In this document: positions 8,864 to 16,767 of the stretch, piece after piece
Layout: each line of letters starts with the position of its first letter
Numbering within the stretch: the first letter of the stretch is position 1
Origin: an uncultured Planctomycetaceae bacterium
GTDB taxonomy: Bacteria; Planctomycetota; Planctomycetia; Planctomycetales; Planctomycetaceae
Direction of reading: 5' to 3'
Assembly (NCBI GenBank): GCA_903921605.1
Contig: CAIXQV010000269.1
Location: 1 to 59,972, forward strand
Length of the DNA: 59,972 nucleotides
Notes under the pieces: generated by a model
What the model saw: the letters and a program-made list of their open reading frames with translations, nothing else
The model's database searches: none
What the model was told of the DNA's origin: nothing
Position numbers and translations under genes: made by a program

Positions 8864-11536
8864 ATGTTGGCCAGCGTATTTGTATTTCTCACGACAGCAA
8901 TCTGCGCGATGATGCCGTTGGCTGATGACGCGGAGTCGGCTTCTCAGGATGTGGTCGTTCAGGAGATTGATTCTGCGCTTGTTCTTGGGAACGACCGGAA
9001 CACTCGGCTTCTGCGGTTAGAGATCAAGGTCACCGTCACGAATTCCCGTGATGTGCCGCTTGATGTGGACCGTCATCTGTTCAGGCTGGATGCCAGCGGT
9101 GTCCCTCTGGATCCCGTAAACTCGAATCGTAGCGAGCCGCTGACAGCGACGAAACTGGCCCCGTCGGAATCTGTTTCCGGATGGCTCACGTTCCCGGCAG
9201 TAGCCTATAACGGTCCGGAGATTCCCCTCGAACTTCAATGGGCTCGTGATCGTGTAAAGGATGACAAAAAGGACGCTGAGAACTCTCCGCAGGGCGACTC
9301 GAAACTCTCGCGTCAAGTTGTGAAGTTGAATCTGAATGAGGCAATCAGAAAGCTCAATCTCTTCGAAGACAAATACGTTGGAGTGGATCGCGAACTGGCG
9401 GTTGTCTCGGTCCATCGGCCTCTGGATATTCTGGCCACGTGGGTTTTGTGCGACCATCTTAAGAAGATTTCTGAACGGGGAATTCAGCGCGTTGTTTTCA
9501 CGCCAGCCACGTCAGACACTCCAACCGTGCATGCGGAGTTCGTGCAGTTTCTGGCGTCATTAATCGACAACAGGACGGAAGAGTCTGAGGACCTTCCCAG
9601 CATGATTCCGCTTCCCAAAACTCCCGTGAAGCTGAAGCATGTGTCTTTAGCTGTTTTCTCGGAAGCCTCCGAACGCGTCTTCCGCAATCCTCGATCACAG
9701 GTCACTCACTACGAATCGCTCGAAGACGCAGTCTGCGCAGCGCTGACGCCGATCTATCGGTTTGTACCGGTTGAAAAAGCCGTGGCGGATCTCAGAAACC
9801 CGGATAGTGGCGTCAGGCGTGCCGCGATGGCCGGGGCTGTTGATCGACTGACAGCCGAACAGGCCAGTGCGATCATTGAACAGGCAGAGACTGGTTCCAC
9901 GACGGTGAAACTTGAAATTGCCGCTTATTTGAATTTGATCCCGGGCGAAGAAGCCGTCAACGCTCTGAAGGAAATGTGTCTCGGCGAAAATGAACGAGTG
10001 GCACAAGTGGCCCTGCGTTCTCTCGTCAGAAGCCGCGACAATGCGGCTGAGTCGGCAATGGCCGAGGTGTGGAAGGCCGGAGCGACAACTCCCAAACTGC
10101 AGTCCGAAGTGGTGCAGGCCATTTCCGAATATCCCGACGAACGCTGGTTACCGCTCGTTGTGGATTATGTGCTCGTGTTTTTGCGACAGGCAGCTCAACC
10201 CGATTCGGCCACGATACCTGCGAAGAACATCAGTGGCGCGTTGCGATTTCTTTCGGCTCAGAACGAATCGCGAGTCGAACAGGCCATTCGACGCGATCTG
10301 CTGAACATTCGCAATCCGATGATTCAGGATATGTTCGTGCAGCATCTGCTGAACCTGAAGATCTCCGGCAATGATGCTCTGATTCGGGAGTGTGTGACTC
10401 GGCGACTGAGAGAAGGACAGGTCTCGAGCACGATTTGTACGGCGGCGATCAAGTATCGTGACCCGTCATGGACCGATCCGTTGATGGCCAGTTTCCGGCT
10501 TGCGTCAAAGGATGAAGGTGCGGCGACGCAGTTTCTGAACGCGGCCCTGGAGTGTGCGTCTCCGGAACAACTCAATCAGATGGCGGAGAATCCCGCTGAG
10601 TACTCCGTTCCTCAACAGGCGGCCCTGATCCAGCATCTGGCACGTCTTGATCATCCTCGTTGGAGATCTTTGGCGACGGAACTGCTGGCAAAGAAAGAGC
10701 GAAATTGGCAACATGTCATTCCGCTGCTATCGCAGGATGGGTCGGAGGAGTCACTCAGGATCCTGTGTGATCATGTTCAGGCCTATGCCGCGGGCCTGGA
10801 AGGAACTCGAGATGCATCTGTTGATGGCATGAATATGTACCAAACGCTGCTGAATCATCTTTCAGCCTTTGTGCATCCGGAATGTCGACGAGTCATGAAT
10901 CGCCTCGCTCGTGATCCCAATAAGTACATCAGCGACATCGCAATCAGCCAGCGTGTCATCGCATTTCGCACCGCGCCGGGTTTTCAGTATCTGCTGCAGG
11001 AATCTCAATTGCGGCGTGAAGGAAAGCTGAAGGAAGCCGAAGAAAGCCTGAAGCTTTGTCTGGAAGTTGATCCACTGCTGCCCGAAGCTTATGTGAGACT
11101 GGCATCGGAAGAGATGCATGCGGAGCGATTTTCAGAAGCGATGGAAGCATTAAAGAATGCCGATCGACTGTCGCCGGAAGATGTGGAGACACAAAGCATG
11201 ATCGCCCTGGTCATGGTTCGACTCGACGATATTCCCGGAGGACTAGCTTACGCCGATCAAGTGATTGCAATGGCTCCCAAAGACTGGACAAGTCTGTATA
11301 ACGGAGCGTGCACTTATGCTCGAGCAACAGAGAGTAAGCTGCCATCGGAAGACGACAAAAAAACATTCGCCAATAAAGCGATCGAGTTGTTAAGACAAAC
11401 AGCCGAGCTGAAGTTCAGTGATTCCGAGCATATGCAGAAAGATGTGGATCTACTGAGTCTTCATGGTCATCCGGAATGGCAGAAAATGGTTGACCTCGTC
11501 AACGCCAACAAGGCTCCCGCACCGATCGCACCTTAA
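8864..11536 (+). CDS. Secreted HEAT/TPR repeat protein
   Basis: An 890-residue protein when started at the ATG at 8864, which has GGAGAG four bases upstream and begins directly with a signal peptide (MLASVFVFLTTAICAMM). An in-frame ATG at 8798 would add 22 residues ahead of the signal. After an N-terminal beta-rich region (about 30-140) there is a mixed region, then long alpha-helical HEAT-like repeats (about 300-640) and TPR repeats (about 705-870, with phrases such as EAEESLKLCLEVDPLLPEA). It is probably exported and works as a protein-interaction scaffold. It follows the Hsp70 gene closely, which is odd if that chaperone is cytoplasmic and this protein is not. Confidence 0.78.
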   Translation: MLASVFVFLTTAICAMMPLADDAESASQDVVVQEIDSALVLGNDRNTRLLRLEIKVTVTNSRDVPLDVDRHLFRLDASGVPLDPVNSNRSEPLTATKLAPSESVSGWLTFPAVAYNGPEIPLELQWARDRVKDDKKDAENSPQGDSKLSRQVVKLNLNEAIRKLNLFEDKYVGVDRELAVVSVHRPLDILATWVLCDHLKKISERGIQRVVFTPATSDTPTVHAEFVQFLASLIDNRTEESEDLPSMIPLPKTPVKLKHVSLAVFSEASERVFRNPRSQVTHYESLEDAVCAALTPIYRFVPVEKAVADLRNPDSGVRRAAMAGAVDRLTAEQASAIIEQAETGSTTVKLEIAAYLNLIPGEEAVNALKEMCLGENERVAQVALRSLVRSRDNAAESAMAEVWKAGATTPKLQSEVVQAISEYPDERWLPLVVDYVLVFLRQAAQPDSATIPAKNISGALRFLSAQNESRVEQAIRRDLLNIRNPMIQDMFVQHLLNLKISGNDALIRECVTRRLREGQVSSTICTAAIKYRDPSWTDPLMASFRLASKDEGAATQFLNAALECASPEQLNQMAENPAEYSVPQQAALIQHLARLDHPRWRSLATELLAKKERNWQHVIPLLSQDGSEESLRILCDHVQAYAAGLEGTRDASVDGMNMYQTLLNHLSAFVHPECRRVMNRLARDPNKYISDIAISQRVIAFRTAPGFQYLLQESQLRREGKLKEAEESLKLCLEVDPLLPEAYVRLASEEMHAERFSEAMEALKNADRLSPEDVETQSMIALVMVRLDDIPGGLAYADQVIAMAPKDWTSLYNGACTYARATESKLPSEDDKKTFANKAIELLRQTAELKFSDSEHMQKDVDLLSLHGHPEWQKMVDLVNANKAPAPIAP

Positions 11537-11561
11537 ACGTCAGCAGGCCACGACGGAAATC

Positions 11562-11600
11562 GTTGAACGATTAACGGCACGCCGCAAGGGGTCGTGCAAT
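11562..11600 (+). repeat. REP-like dispersed element, copy A
   Basis: Contains TTAACGGCACGCCGCA followed by GGGGTCGTGC. It shares the core TTAACGGCA..CGCA...GTCGT with the elements at 26572-26641 and 30338-30396. GCACG and CGTGC within it can pair. It lies between convergent genes. Confidence 0.5.
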
Positions 11601-11674
11601 TCCGTAGTACTGGCTTCAGCCAGCATTTCATCACGAAATACGGTACCCAAGCCAACAGAAGGCTGCACTACGGA

Positions 11675-12802
11675 CTATGCCCCGGCAATCTTCCTCAGCA
11701 GCTCATCCGCCTGAATGCGAACCTGCGGTGCGAAGAATTCCGCTGAGATCTTTTCCACAACGGTCTTAAATTCGGCCTTCTCGGGATCAGATAAACGTGG
11801 CCAGAGATCACTCACAGCACGCAGGCAGGTTCGTACAAGTGAGGGTTGTTCCACCAGAAAATTGTTCTCGGCCAACTGAATCTCATTGGCCGCCTTGCCT
11901 TTCAGGGCCGACGCGTCAAAAGGCAGCAGCGATTCATTCAGCAGCTCGAGAAGGATCGGGACGCCGTCAGTCGAGCCATTTCTGGCCAGCCCTACAGCCG
12001 CGTTTGCTCGAGCAAATCGATCCCCATCAAGAAGCATCACCTTCAGCAGGTCTGCAGAATCCGGCCCACCGACATTACCAATGGCGAATGCCGCCAAGTG
12101 TCGCACGACTGGTTCTTTGTCCTGAGCACACAATTTCAATTGTTGCTGAACAGCGGCATCTGAAATTGTCGGTTTCTCAAGCGGCACGGATTTCGTCTCT
12201 CCTCCTGCCGTAATCTTGTCTTCTTTCGCCGAGTAGCCCGTGATGGCATCGAAACGCCGACCAGCGATCACTGCAATCGACATCAGAGCACTTTTGCGAA
12301 CTTCGATATTGTGCATTTCCTGAGCGGCTTCAGCCAGAACTGGCATTGTCTTTTCGTCTGCGTTTAAAGCCCCCAGTGTTCGCGCCAAATATTCCTGATG
12401 ACTCAGGTCCTCCTCCGATGGCGTCTGAGTCTTCAGCGACTGGCTCAGCAGCTCTGTCAGGGAATCGATGACCAGCGGATGCTTGGCCAAAGGCTCTCGA
12501 TCTTCCGGCGGTGTGATCTCTTCATTACGCAATAACTGAGCCAGCCCGAGTGCCGCGCGCCAGCGGCGATGTTCGTTGCTGCTGCCGAGTTCTGCGACCA
12601 GTTGCTGCCAATCGCTTTCAGAATCGGCCAGTTTGCCGAACAAGGCCCAGACGCCCACAACCGCCATCACGATCAACGCGGGAATCAGAAAGAGCTGCAC
12701 GATGTAACCGGCCGACGGTGGTGTCACCGGTGGCAGTTCCTCAGGACGACTTCCTGCCGCGCCATAATGCTCGCGCTGTGATGAATCAGATCCGGACGAC
12801 AT
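11675..12802 (-). CDS. Membrane-anchored HEAT repeat protein
   Basis: A 375-residue protein. A Pro/Ser-rich cytoplasmic N-terminus (1-27) precedes one transmembrane helix (about 28-53, LFLIPALIVMAVVGVWALF). The rest is alpha-helical HEAT-type repeat: pairs of helices with the phrase EPVVRHLAAFAIGNVGG near 230 and FARANAAVGLARNG near 265. This is the PBS-lyase HEAT pattern. The soluble domain probably faces outside the cytoplasmic membrane and binds another protein. It converges on the HEAT/TPR gene and shares its repeat type but not its sequence. The partner is unknown. Confidence 0.8.
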   Translation of the reverse strand: MSSGSDSSQREHYGAAGSRPEELPPVTPPSAGYIVQLFLIPALIVMAVVGVWALFGKLADSESDWQQLVAELGSSNEHRRWRAALGLAQLLRNEEITPPEDREPLAKHPLVIDSLTELLSQSLKTQTPSEEDLSHQEYLARTLGALNADEKTMPVLAEAAQEMHNIEVRKSALMSIAVIAGRRFDAITGYSAKEDKITAGGETKSVPLEKPTISDAAVQQQLKLCAQDKEPVVRHLAAFAIGNVGGPDSADLLKVMLLDGDRFARANAAVGLARNGSTDGVPILLELLNESLLPFDASALKGKAANEIQLAENNFLVEQPSLVRTCLRAVSDLWPRLSDPEKAEFKTVVEKISAEFFAPQVRIQADELLRKIAGA

Positions 12803-13193
12803 AGGGAATTCCAGTATCGCAAATGAATCAAAGTCAGATCATTTCACCACGACTTTTTCAGGGTGGTTGCAGCCTGGTTCGGGACACAATCTCGTGCCGA
12901 GCCTTAGTTGGACTCGGGCGCGGCACAATTCATCCCCGTTCAGGAACACCTGATCATATGCAGGAACCCCTCGAATTTCCCTTCCATCCGAGACGTAACA
13001 GGTTTCGGGAATCCGGGATAGGAACGTTCCTTTTTCCTGAGATTGTCATCCCGGGAAAAAATCAATTTGCGGCGTTCTACGGTGTCTGACTTTGGTCTCT
13101 GAAATTGAAACGTCAGATTTCAATTGTTCCGTCGAGCGGACGAAAGCAGCCGTCGAGGAAAATCGGCAGATAGCTCGAGGTCGGAAGCGGTAT
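12803..13193. other. 391-bp non-coding interval
   Basis: Upstream region of the membrane HEAT gene and downstream region of the lipoprotein gene. A pair of exact 7-base arms, CCGGGAT and ATCCCGG around 13012-13055, could form a stem with a long loop. The open frames on the plus strand here (12823-13089, and 13092 onward) have no domain, signal or ribosome site and are not supported as genes. Confidence 0.4.
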
Positions 13194-13808
13194 TCAATCA
13201 CGTCGATTTTCAGGCTCCAGATGGCCGTGTGTCATCGGCTGCGTTCGCTGATGGTGCGGGCTGTCAATGGGCTCACCGAAGGATGCCTGTTGAATGTGCG
13301 GCTGCGGCTGAATTTGCTCTGCCGTCATCATCGCATCGTGTGCTGGCATGTTGTTTCCAGCAATGATCGCTTCGCCCTGACCTCGGTCTGCAACAACGAG
13401 ATGAGCGGGTACGCTCCCGTGAACTTCGGAGTCGAATTGCCACATTGCTCCGGTGCCGGCGTCGACGAGCAACCCCGGGATGCCACCGATCACGATGTTT
13501 CCGGCAGTCCACCAGTTGATGTCACGTGGTACTTCCTGACGATAGACGCCTTCCTGGCCGGCGTAGACTACATCATACTTAGCAGGACGAAATGCCTTGA
13601 CGCTGGTCTTCAATGTGACCTGAGCCGGAGTGACCCCGGAGTGGACGACATTACCGTTTTGATCGACGACATTGAAATATGTCGGACCAGCATGGTTCTT
13701 GACCGTGACCTGACTCTTGCGACCACTGATAATTGTCGCACAGCCGCTAAGGCTGCTCGCGAAGACCAGGATCAGAGACCAATGAATCAGTCGTCGATTT
13801 GGAATCAT
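13194..13808 (-). CDS. Lipoprotein of the CATIxxG family
   Basis: A 204-residue protein starting at the CAT at 13806-13808, with AAGGAA seven bases upstream. An upstream in-frame start at 13859 lacks these marks. The signal peptide ends in a lipobox, LSGC, with the acylated Cys at residue 23, followed by ATIISGRKSQVTV. Later, WWTAGNIVIGGIPGLLVDAG and TGAMWQ match a membrane-proximal motif common in small lipoproteins that begin CATI. The last 60 residues are Gln and His-rich and low in complexity. It is probably anchored in the outer or cytoplasmic membrane. No enzymatic role can be read. Confidence 0.85.
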   Translation of the reverse strand: MIPNRRLIHWSLILVFASSLSGCATIISGRKSQVTVKNHAGPTYFNVVDQNGNVVHSGVTPAQVTLKTSVKAFRPAKYDVVYAGQEGVYRQEVPRDINWWTAGNIVIGGIPGLLVDAGTGAMWQFDSEVHGSVPAHLVVADRGQGEAIIAGNNMPAHDAMMTAEQIQPQPHIQQASFGEPIDSPHHQRTQPMTHGHLEPENRRD

Positions 13809-14258
13809 GGCTATTCCTTGATAGCAACCTGCACAGCGGGCGCGTGGACCAGCGACCACGTGTCACCCGTAAGAATTGCAGTATGCGCAGCGAGATGAAA
13901 CATCAACAAGAGCGGAACCGGGGCGAGCGACGCGTGTCACCTGATGAATCTCGACGACAACTTGTGTTCCGGTAGAAATCGCCGCGGCGAAGCATTCTTT
14001 GGCGACATATATAGCCATCTTCGTTGGATGAAAGCAGTGAATATTGCCGGAGGCGTCTGGCCCGTCGGCGGAGCGACGGGCGTACGGTACACCCGTCGCT
14101 CCGCCGACGGGAATGCGCGCAGGTTTGTATTGCGGTCGCAGGTTCTTAATACTGCGTGTGTTCGCGGCATGCGGTTCCGGTCGGGGAGTTTCGCATGTGC
14201 TTCTCCACCAGCCGAGCGCGAATCCATTTTGAGCCTTTTCCTGACGGGAAGATTGCTG
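13809..14258. other. 450-bp intergenic region with hairpin element
   Basis: Divergent intergenic region between the lipoprotein and the NHL gene. Its main content is the long hairpin element at 14061-14111. An open frame from 13944 continues in phase into the NHL gene, but this upstream part reads through the hairpin and lacks protein character, so it is treated as non-coding. Confidence 0.5.
14061..14111. repeat. Long perfect hairpin, REP or MITE-like
   Basis: A 20-base arm beginning CCCGTCGGCGGAG (14061-14080) is repeated exactly in inverted form at 14092-14111, around an 11-base centre in which GTA and TAC can pair further. GC content is far above the surroundings. It lies about 150 bp upstream of the NHL gene start, which argues against a terminator for any visible gene and for a mobile palindromic repeat. 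Confidence 0.7.
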
Positions 14259-15263
14259 ATGAATCGTTGTGCAAAATTGATGGTTGCCGCGTTGAGTTGC
14301 TGCATTGCAACCACCGCGATGGCCGCTGAAAAAGTCGCGCCAGTCCGCATGGGTTGCGGCATCATGACGTTTGATACCGTTCCAGGCTGGGGATTGGATG
14401 AAGACGGCAAGTCAATCATCGGGCCTACTCACGGAGGCGTCGTCGTCGACAAGGCCGGCAACATCTACACCAGCGCCGATATGGGCGTGTTTGTGTTTTC
14501 TCCGGACGGCAAATTGGTGCGTCGTTTTGTGGGTGATGATTACACTCGGTTGCACGACATCGAGATTCGTGAAGAAGGCGACGCGGAGTTCATCTACGGT
14601 GCTCGCAACGCCGCAGCGGAAGGCATCAAATTTCATGCAGAGACCGGCGACATTGTGCTGCGTCTGAAGTTTCCGGAAGAATCCGGCCTGAAGCTGACCG
14701 CGTTCAGCCCAACAGCCATCACGGTGGCTCCGAACGGTGATATTTTTCTGTCCGACGGCTATGCCAGCAATCACATTTTTAAGTTCGACAAAGCCGGAAA
14801 GTACCTGAAGCACTTCGGCACCAAGGGCAATGACCTGAAGCAGTTCAATACCGCTCACGGGATGACTTTGGATACTCGCTATGACCCACCTCGCCTGCTG
14901 ATCTGCGACCGCAATCATGAGCCAAAGGGCCGATTGCTGCACTACGATCTTGAAGGCAACTACATCGAAGAAGTGATCACAGGCCTCGGGATGCCCACAT
15001 CAGCGTCTGTGCAGGGTGACTATGTTTCTGTTCCAGACCTGCATGGTCGAGTTGTCATTCTGGACAAGAGCAACACAATCATGGCGGTGCTGGGCCATAA
15101 TGCGGATCCTGCCAAGCGAGTGAACTACAACGTGCCTCAGGATCAGTGGATCGAAGGTGTCTTCAGTGGCACTCACGGATCTTACTGGGACAAAGACGGC
15201 AACCTGTATGTTCAGGACTGGAATGTCTCCGGCCGAATCATGAAACTGGTGCGTGTGAAGTAG
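14259..15263 (+). CDS. Secreted NHL-type beta-propeller protein
   Basis: A 334-residue protein. The start at 14259 has GGAAG seven bases upstream and begins with a signal peptide (MNRCAKLMVAALSCCIATT, cleavage near AMAA). The mature part consists of repeated blades of the NHL/6-bladed propeller kind, with phrases such as GGVVVDKAGNIYTSADMGV, ITVAPNGDIFLSDGYASNH and HGSYWDKDGNLYVQDWN, each with the NG-I-x-V/L-D pattern. Such proteins in planctomycetes are often annotated as peptidyl-alpha-hydroxyglycine lyase-like, but the catalytic residues of that enzyme cannot be verified here. It is probably periplasmic. A terminator hairpin follows. Confidence 0.85.
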   Translation: MNRCAKLMVAALSCCIATTAMAAEKVAPVRMGCGIMTFDTVPGWGLDEDGKSIIGPTHGGVVVDKAGNIYTSADMGVFVFSPDGKLVRRFVGDDYTRLHDIEIREEGDAEFIYGARNAAAEGIKFHAETGDIVLRLKFPEESGLKLTAFSPTAITVAPNGDIFLSDGYASNHIFKFDKAGKYLKHFGTKGNDLKQFNTAHGMTLDTRYDPPRLLICDRNHEPKGRLLHYDLEGNYIEEVITGLGMPTSASVQGDYVSVPDLHGRVVILDKSNTIMAVLGHNADPAKRVNYNVPQDQWIEGVFSGTHGSYWDKDGNLYVQDWNVSGRIMKLVRVK

Positions 15264-15275
15264 TGGTGTCATCTG

Positions 15276-15301
15276 CAGGACGGTCTTTGCAGGCCGTCCT
15301 G
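15276..15301 (+). terminator. Terminator-type hairpin after the NHL gene
   Basis: CAGGACGG (15276-15283) pairs exactly with CCGTCCTG (15294-15301), followed by TATTCTTG. It is 12 bp past the stop and between convergent genes. Confidence 0.6.
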
Positions 15302-15321
15302 TATTCTTGAGTGCCGACGAT

Positions 15322-16083
15322 TCACTCGATCGGTTTTCGAATGGCCGCGAGATTATTGTTCATTCCCTGCACGATCGCACCCGAGTCTGATCCGAGTGCC
15401 AGAAATCTGAAGCCCATCGACTTGTGTTGATCAACCAACTCGGGACGCGACAGGATTCCAGCGGTCTTGCCGTGCTTCTCACAAGCGGCGACGACGTTTT
15501 TCAGGTGCTGCAGAAATCCGGGCTGAGAAAAATCGCCCGGGTGTCCAAGATTCACGGACAGATCCATCGGCCCAACGAACAGGACATCAACACCGGGAAT
15601 GGCAGCCATCGATTCCGCCTGATCGGCTGCTTCCGGAGTTTCGATCTGCACGACAACCAGAGATCGTTCATTGGCCTCGTTGAGATATCCTTTCCAGTTT
15701 CGCCCGTAGTCGGTGGCTCGTATAACCTGAGCAACCCCGCGAATACCAGTCGGTGGATATTTCATGATGCTCACCGCTCGAGTCGCCTCGGTGGCATCCG
15801 GCACATAGGGAAACATGACTCCCGCGGCGCCGCTGTCCATCACGAATTTGACCATGTCGGCGTCGATTGAAGGAATTCGCACGATCGGTGCCGCAGATGA
15901 TCCGCGAGTCGCCAGGAGTTGACTGCGGAGTTCCGTCAGGCTGCCTGAACCATGTTCAAGATCCAGCAGTACCCAATCAAATCCAGCCGCAACCGCAATC
16001 TCCACGGCGACTGATGATCCCAGATTCAAAAACGTTCCGGCCAACACTTCTGACGACAGCCGATTGCGATCAATCCAGTTCAT
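15322..16083 (-). CDS. HpcH/HpaI-family aldolase
   Basis: A 253-residue class II (metal-dependent) aldolase of the 2-dehydro-3-deoxyglucarate / 4-hydroxy-2-oxo-heptanedioate aldolase family, normal in length. Visible active-site elements are LDLEHGSG (His44, the proposed base), IVRIPS (Arg69, pyruvate binding), VQIETPEA (Glu148, metal ligand) and VGPMDLS (Asp174, metal ligand), plus YPPTGIRGV around residue 109. It reversibly splits a 2-keto-3-deoxy sugar acid to pyruvate and an aldehyde, in the cytoplasm. The exact substrate cannot be told from sequence: the GarL and HpaI branches share these residues. No sugar-acid pathway gene is adjacent. Confidence 0.92.
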   Translation of the reverse strand: MNWIDRNRLSSEVLAGTFLNLGSSVAVEIAVAAGFDWVLLDLEHGSGSLTELRSQLLATRGSSAAPIVRIPSIDADMVKFVMDSGAAGVMFPYVPDATEATRAVSIMKYPPTGIRGVAQVIRATDYGRNWKGYLNEANERSLVVVQIETPEAADQAESMAAIPGVDVLFVGPMDLSVNLGHPGDFSQPGFLQHLKNVVAACEKHGKTAGILSRPELVDQHKSMGFRFLALGSDSGAIVQGMNNNLAAIRKPIE

Positions 16084-16431
16084 GGTTCAAATCCAGATAC
16101 TTGAAGTTTCAGGTCAGGCCCGGCCCCCGTGGCCGCAGCTGTGCACCCAGATAATTGATGACGGCCAAGAGCCAGCTTTCAACTCTCCCCCGACCGCAGC
16201 GTTTTAGCAATGCCGAGGCGCGATGAACACCCTTGACTAAAGAAGTCATGAATCCATGAATTCTCAAACACGCAATTCCGAGTGCAATTTGGACCGGATT
16301 CTGAGATCATATGGCGGGTGCAGCGGATTCAGATCGAAGAATCTGCATGAAAGACGAATCTCCTGCGAAGAGCGTTCTATAATTGTAACGCGATTTGGGC
16401 CGGAGAATGCGAGGAAGGCACGGGTGGTAAT
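16084..16431. other. 348-bp intergenic region
   Basis: Divergent region between the aldolase and the zinc-ribbon gene. The only structured element is the -10 with its flanking inverted repeat near 16372-16391. GGTTCAAATCC around 16084 looks like a tRNA T-loop, but no cloverleaf can be built around it. Confidence 0.4.
16372..16391 (+). promoter_or_regulatory. TATAAT box framed by an inverted repeat
   Basis: A consensus -10 hexamer TATAAT (16378-16383) is enclosed by GCGTT (16372-16376) and AACGC (16387-16391), exact inverted copies. There is no convincing -35. It is 49-54 bp upstream of the zinc-ribbon/kinase operon and could be its promoter with an overlapping operator. Confidence 0.4.
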
Positions 16432-16767
16432 ATGGTCAGTATGAACATCCTGTTGATTGTTTTTGGAGTGATCTTTGGGCTCGTTGTCCTCTTTGCATTG
16501 GGCACCTCGGGATTCGTATTCTTCAATGTCTTTCGGCTGTTCAATCGCGCTTTGAAAGATGCGGGGCAGCATCAGCACGAAGCCGGGCAGGCGGCCCATG
16601 TGGAGAAGAAGCGGAAGGCTTTGGAGCTGCTCGCGCAACAGCCAGCGGGTTCACCTGCTTTTAAGTGTCGTGGGTGTGGAGCCACCGTCGATAGCACGGC
16701 CGAACTTTCACCGGACGGGCGAGTTCGCTGCAACTATTGCAATCAGTGGACGAGTATTTATCAGTGA
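16432..16767 (+). CDS. Small membrane protein with zinc ribbon
   Basis: A 111-residue protein. One transmembrane helix lies near the N-terminus (about 5-33, ILLIVFGVIFGLVVLFALG). A basic helical stretch with His and Lys follows (about 40-70), then a C-terminal zinc ribbon with CRGCGA and CNYCNQW, two CxxC pairs 20 residues apart. The start could also be the ATG at 16441. It overlaps the following kinase gene by a GTGA junction, so the two are translationally coupled. It may therefore be a membrane partner or substrate of that kinase. No closer family recognised. Confidence 0.82.
   Translation: MVSMNILLIVFGVIFGLVVLFALGTSGFVFFNVFRLFNRALKDAGQHQHEAGQAAHVEKKRKALELLAQQPAGSPAFKCRGCGATVDSTAELSPDGRVRCNYCNQWTSIYQ

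Noticed and set aside
12823..13089. 88-codon plus-strand frame next to the membrane HEAT gene
   Set aside because: No ribosome site or domain; it sits in the upstream region of a minus-strand gene.
13092..13898. 268-codon plus-strand open frame
   Set aside because: It lies opposite the lipoprotein gene, which has a signal peptide, lipobox, ribosome site and family motifs. The plus frame has none of these and is best explained as a shadow.
16081..16096. GGTTCAAATCC, similar to a tRNA T-loop
   Set aside because: No acceptor stem, anticodon stem or D-loop can be built on either strand around it; it lies at the aldolase start.
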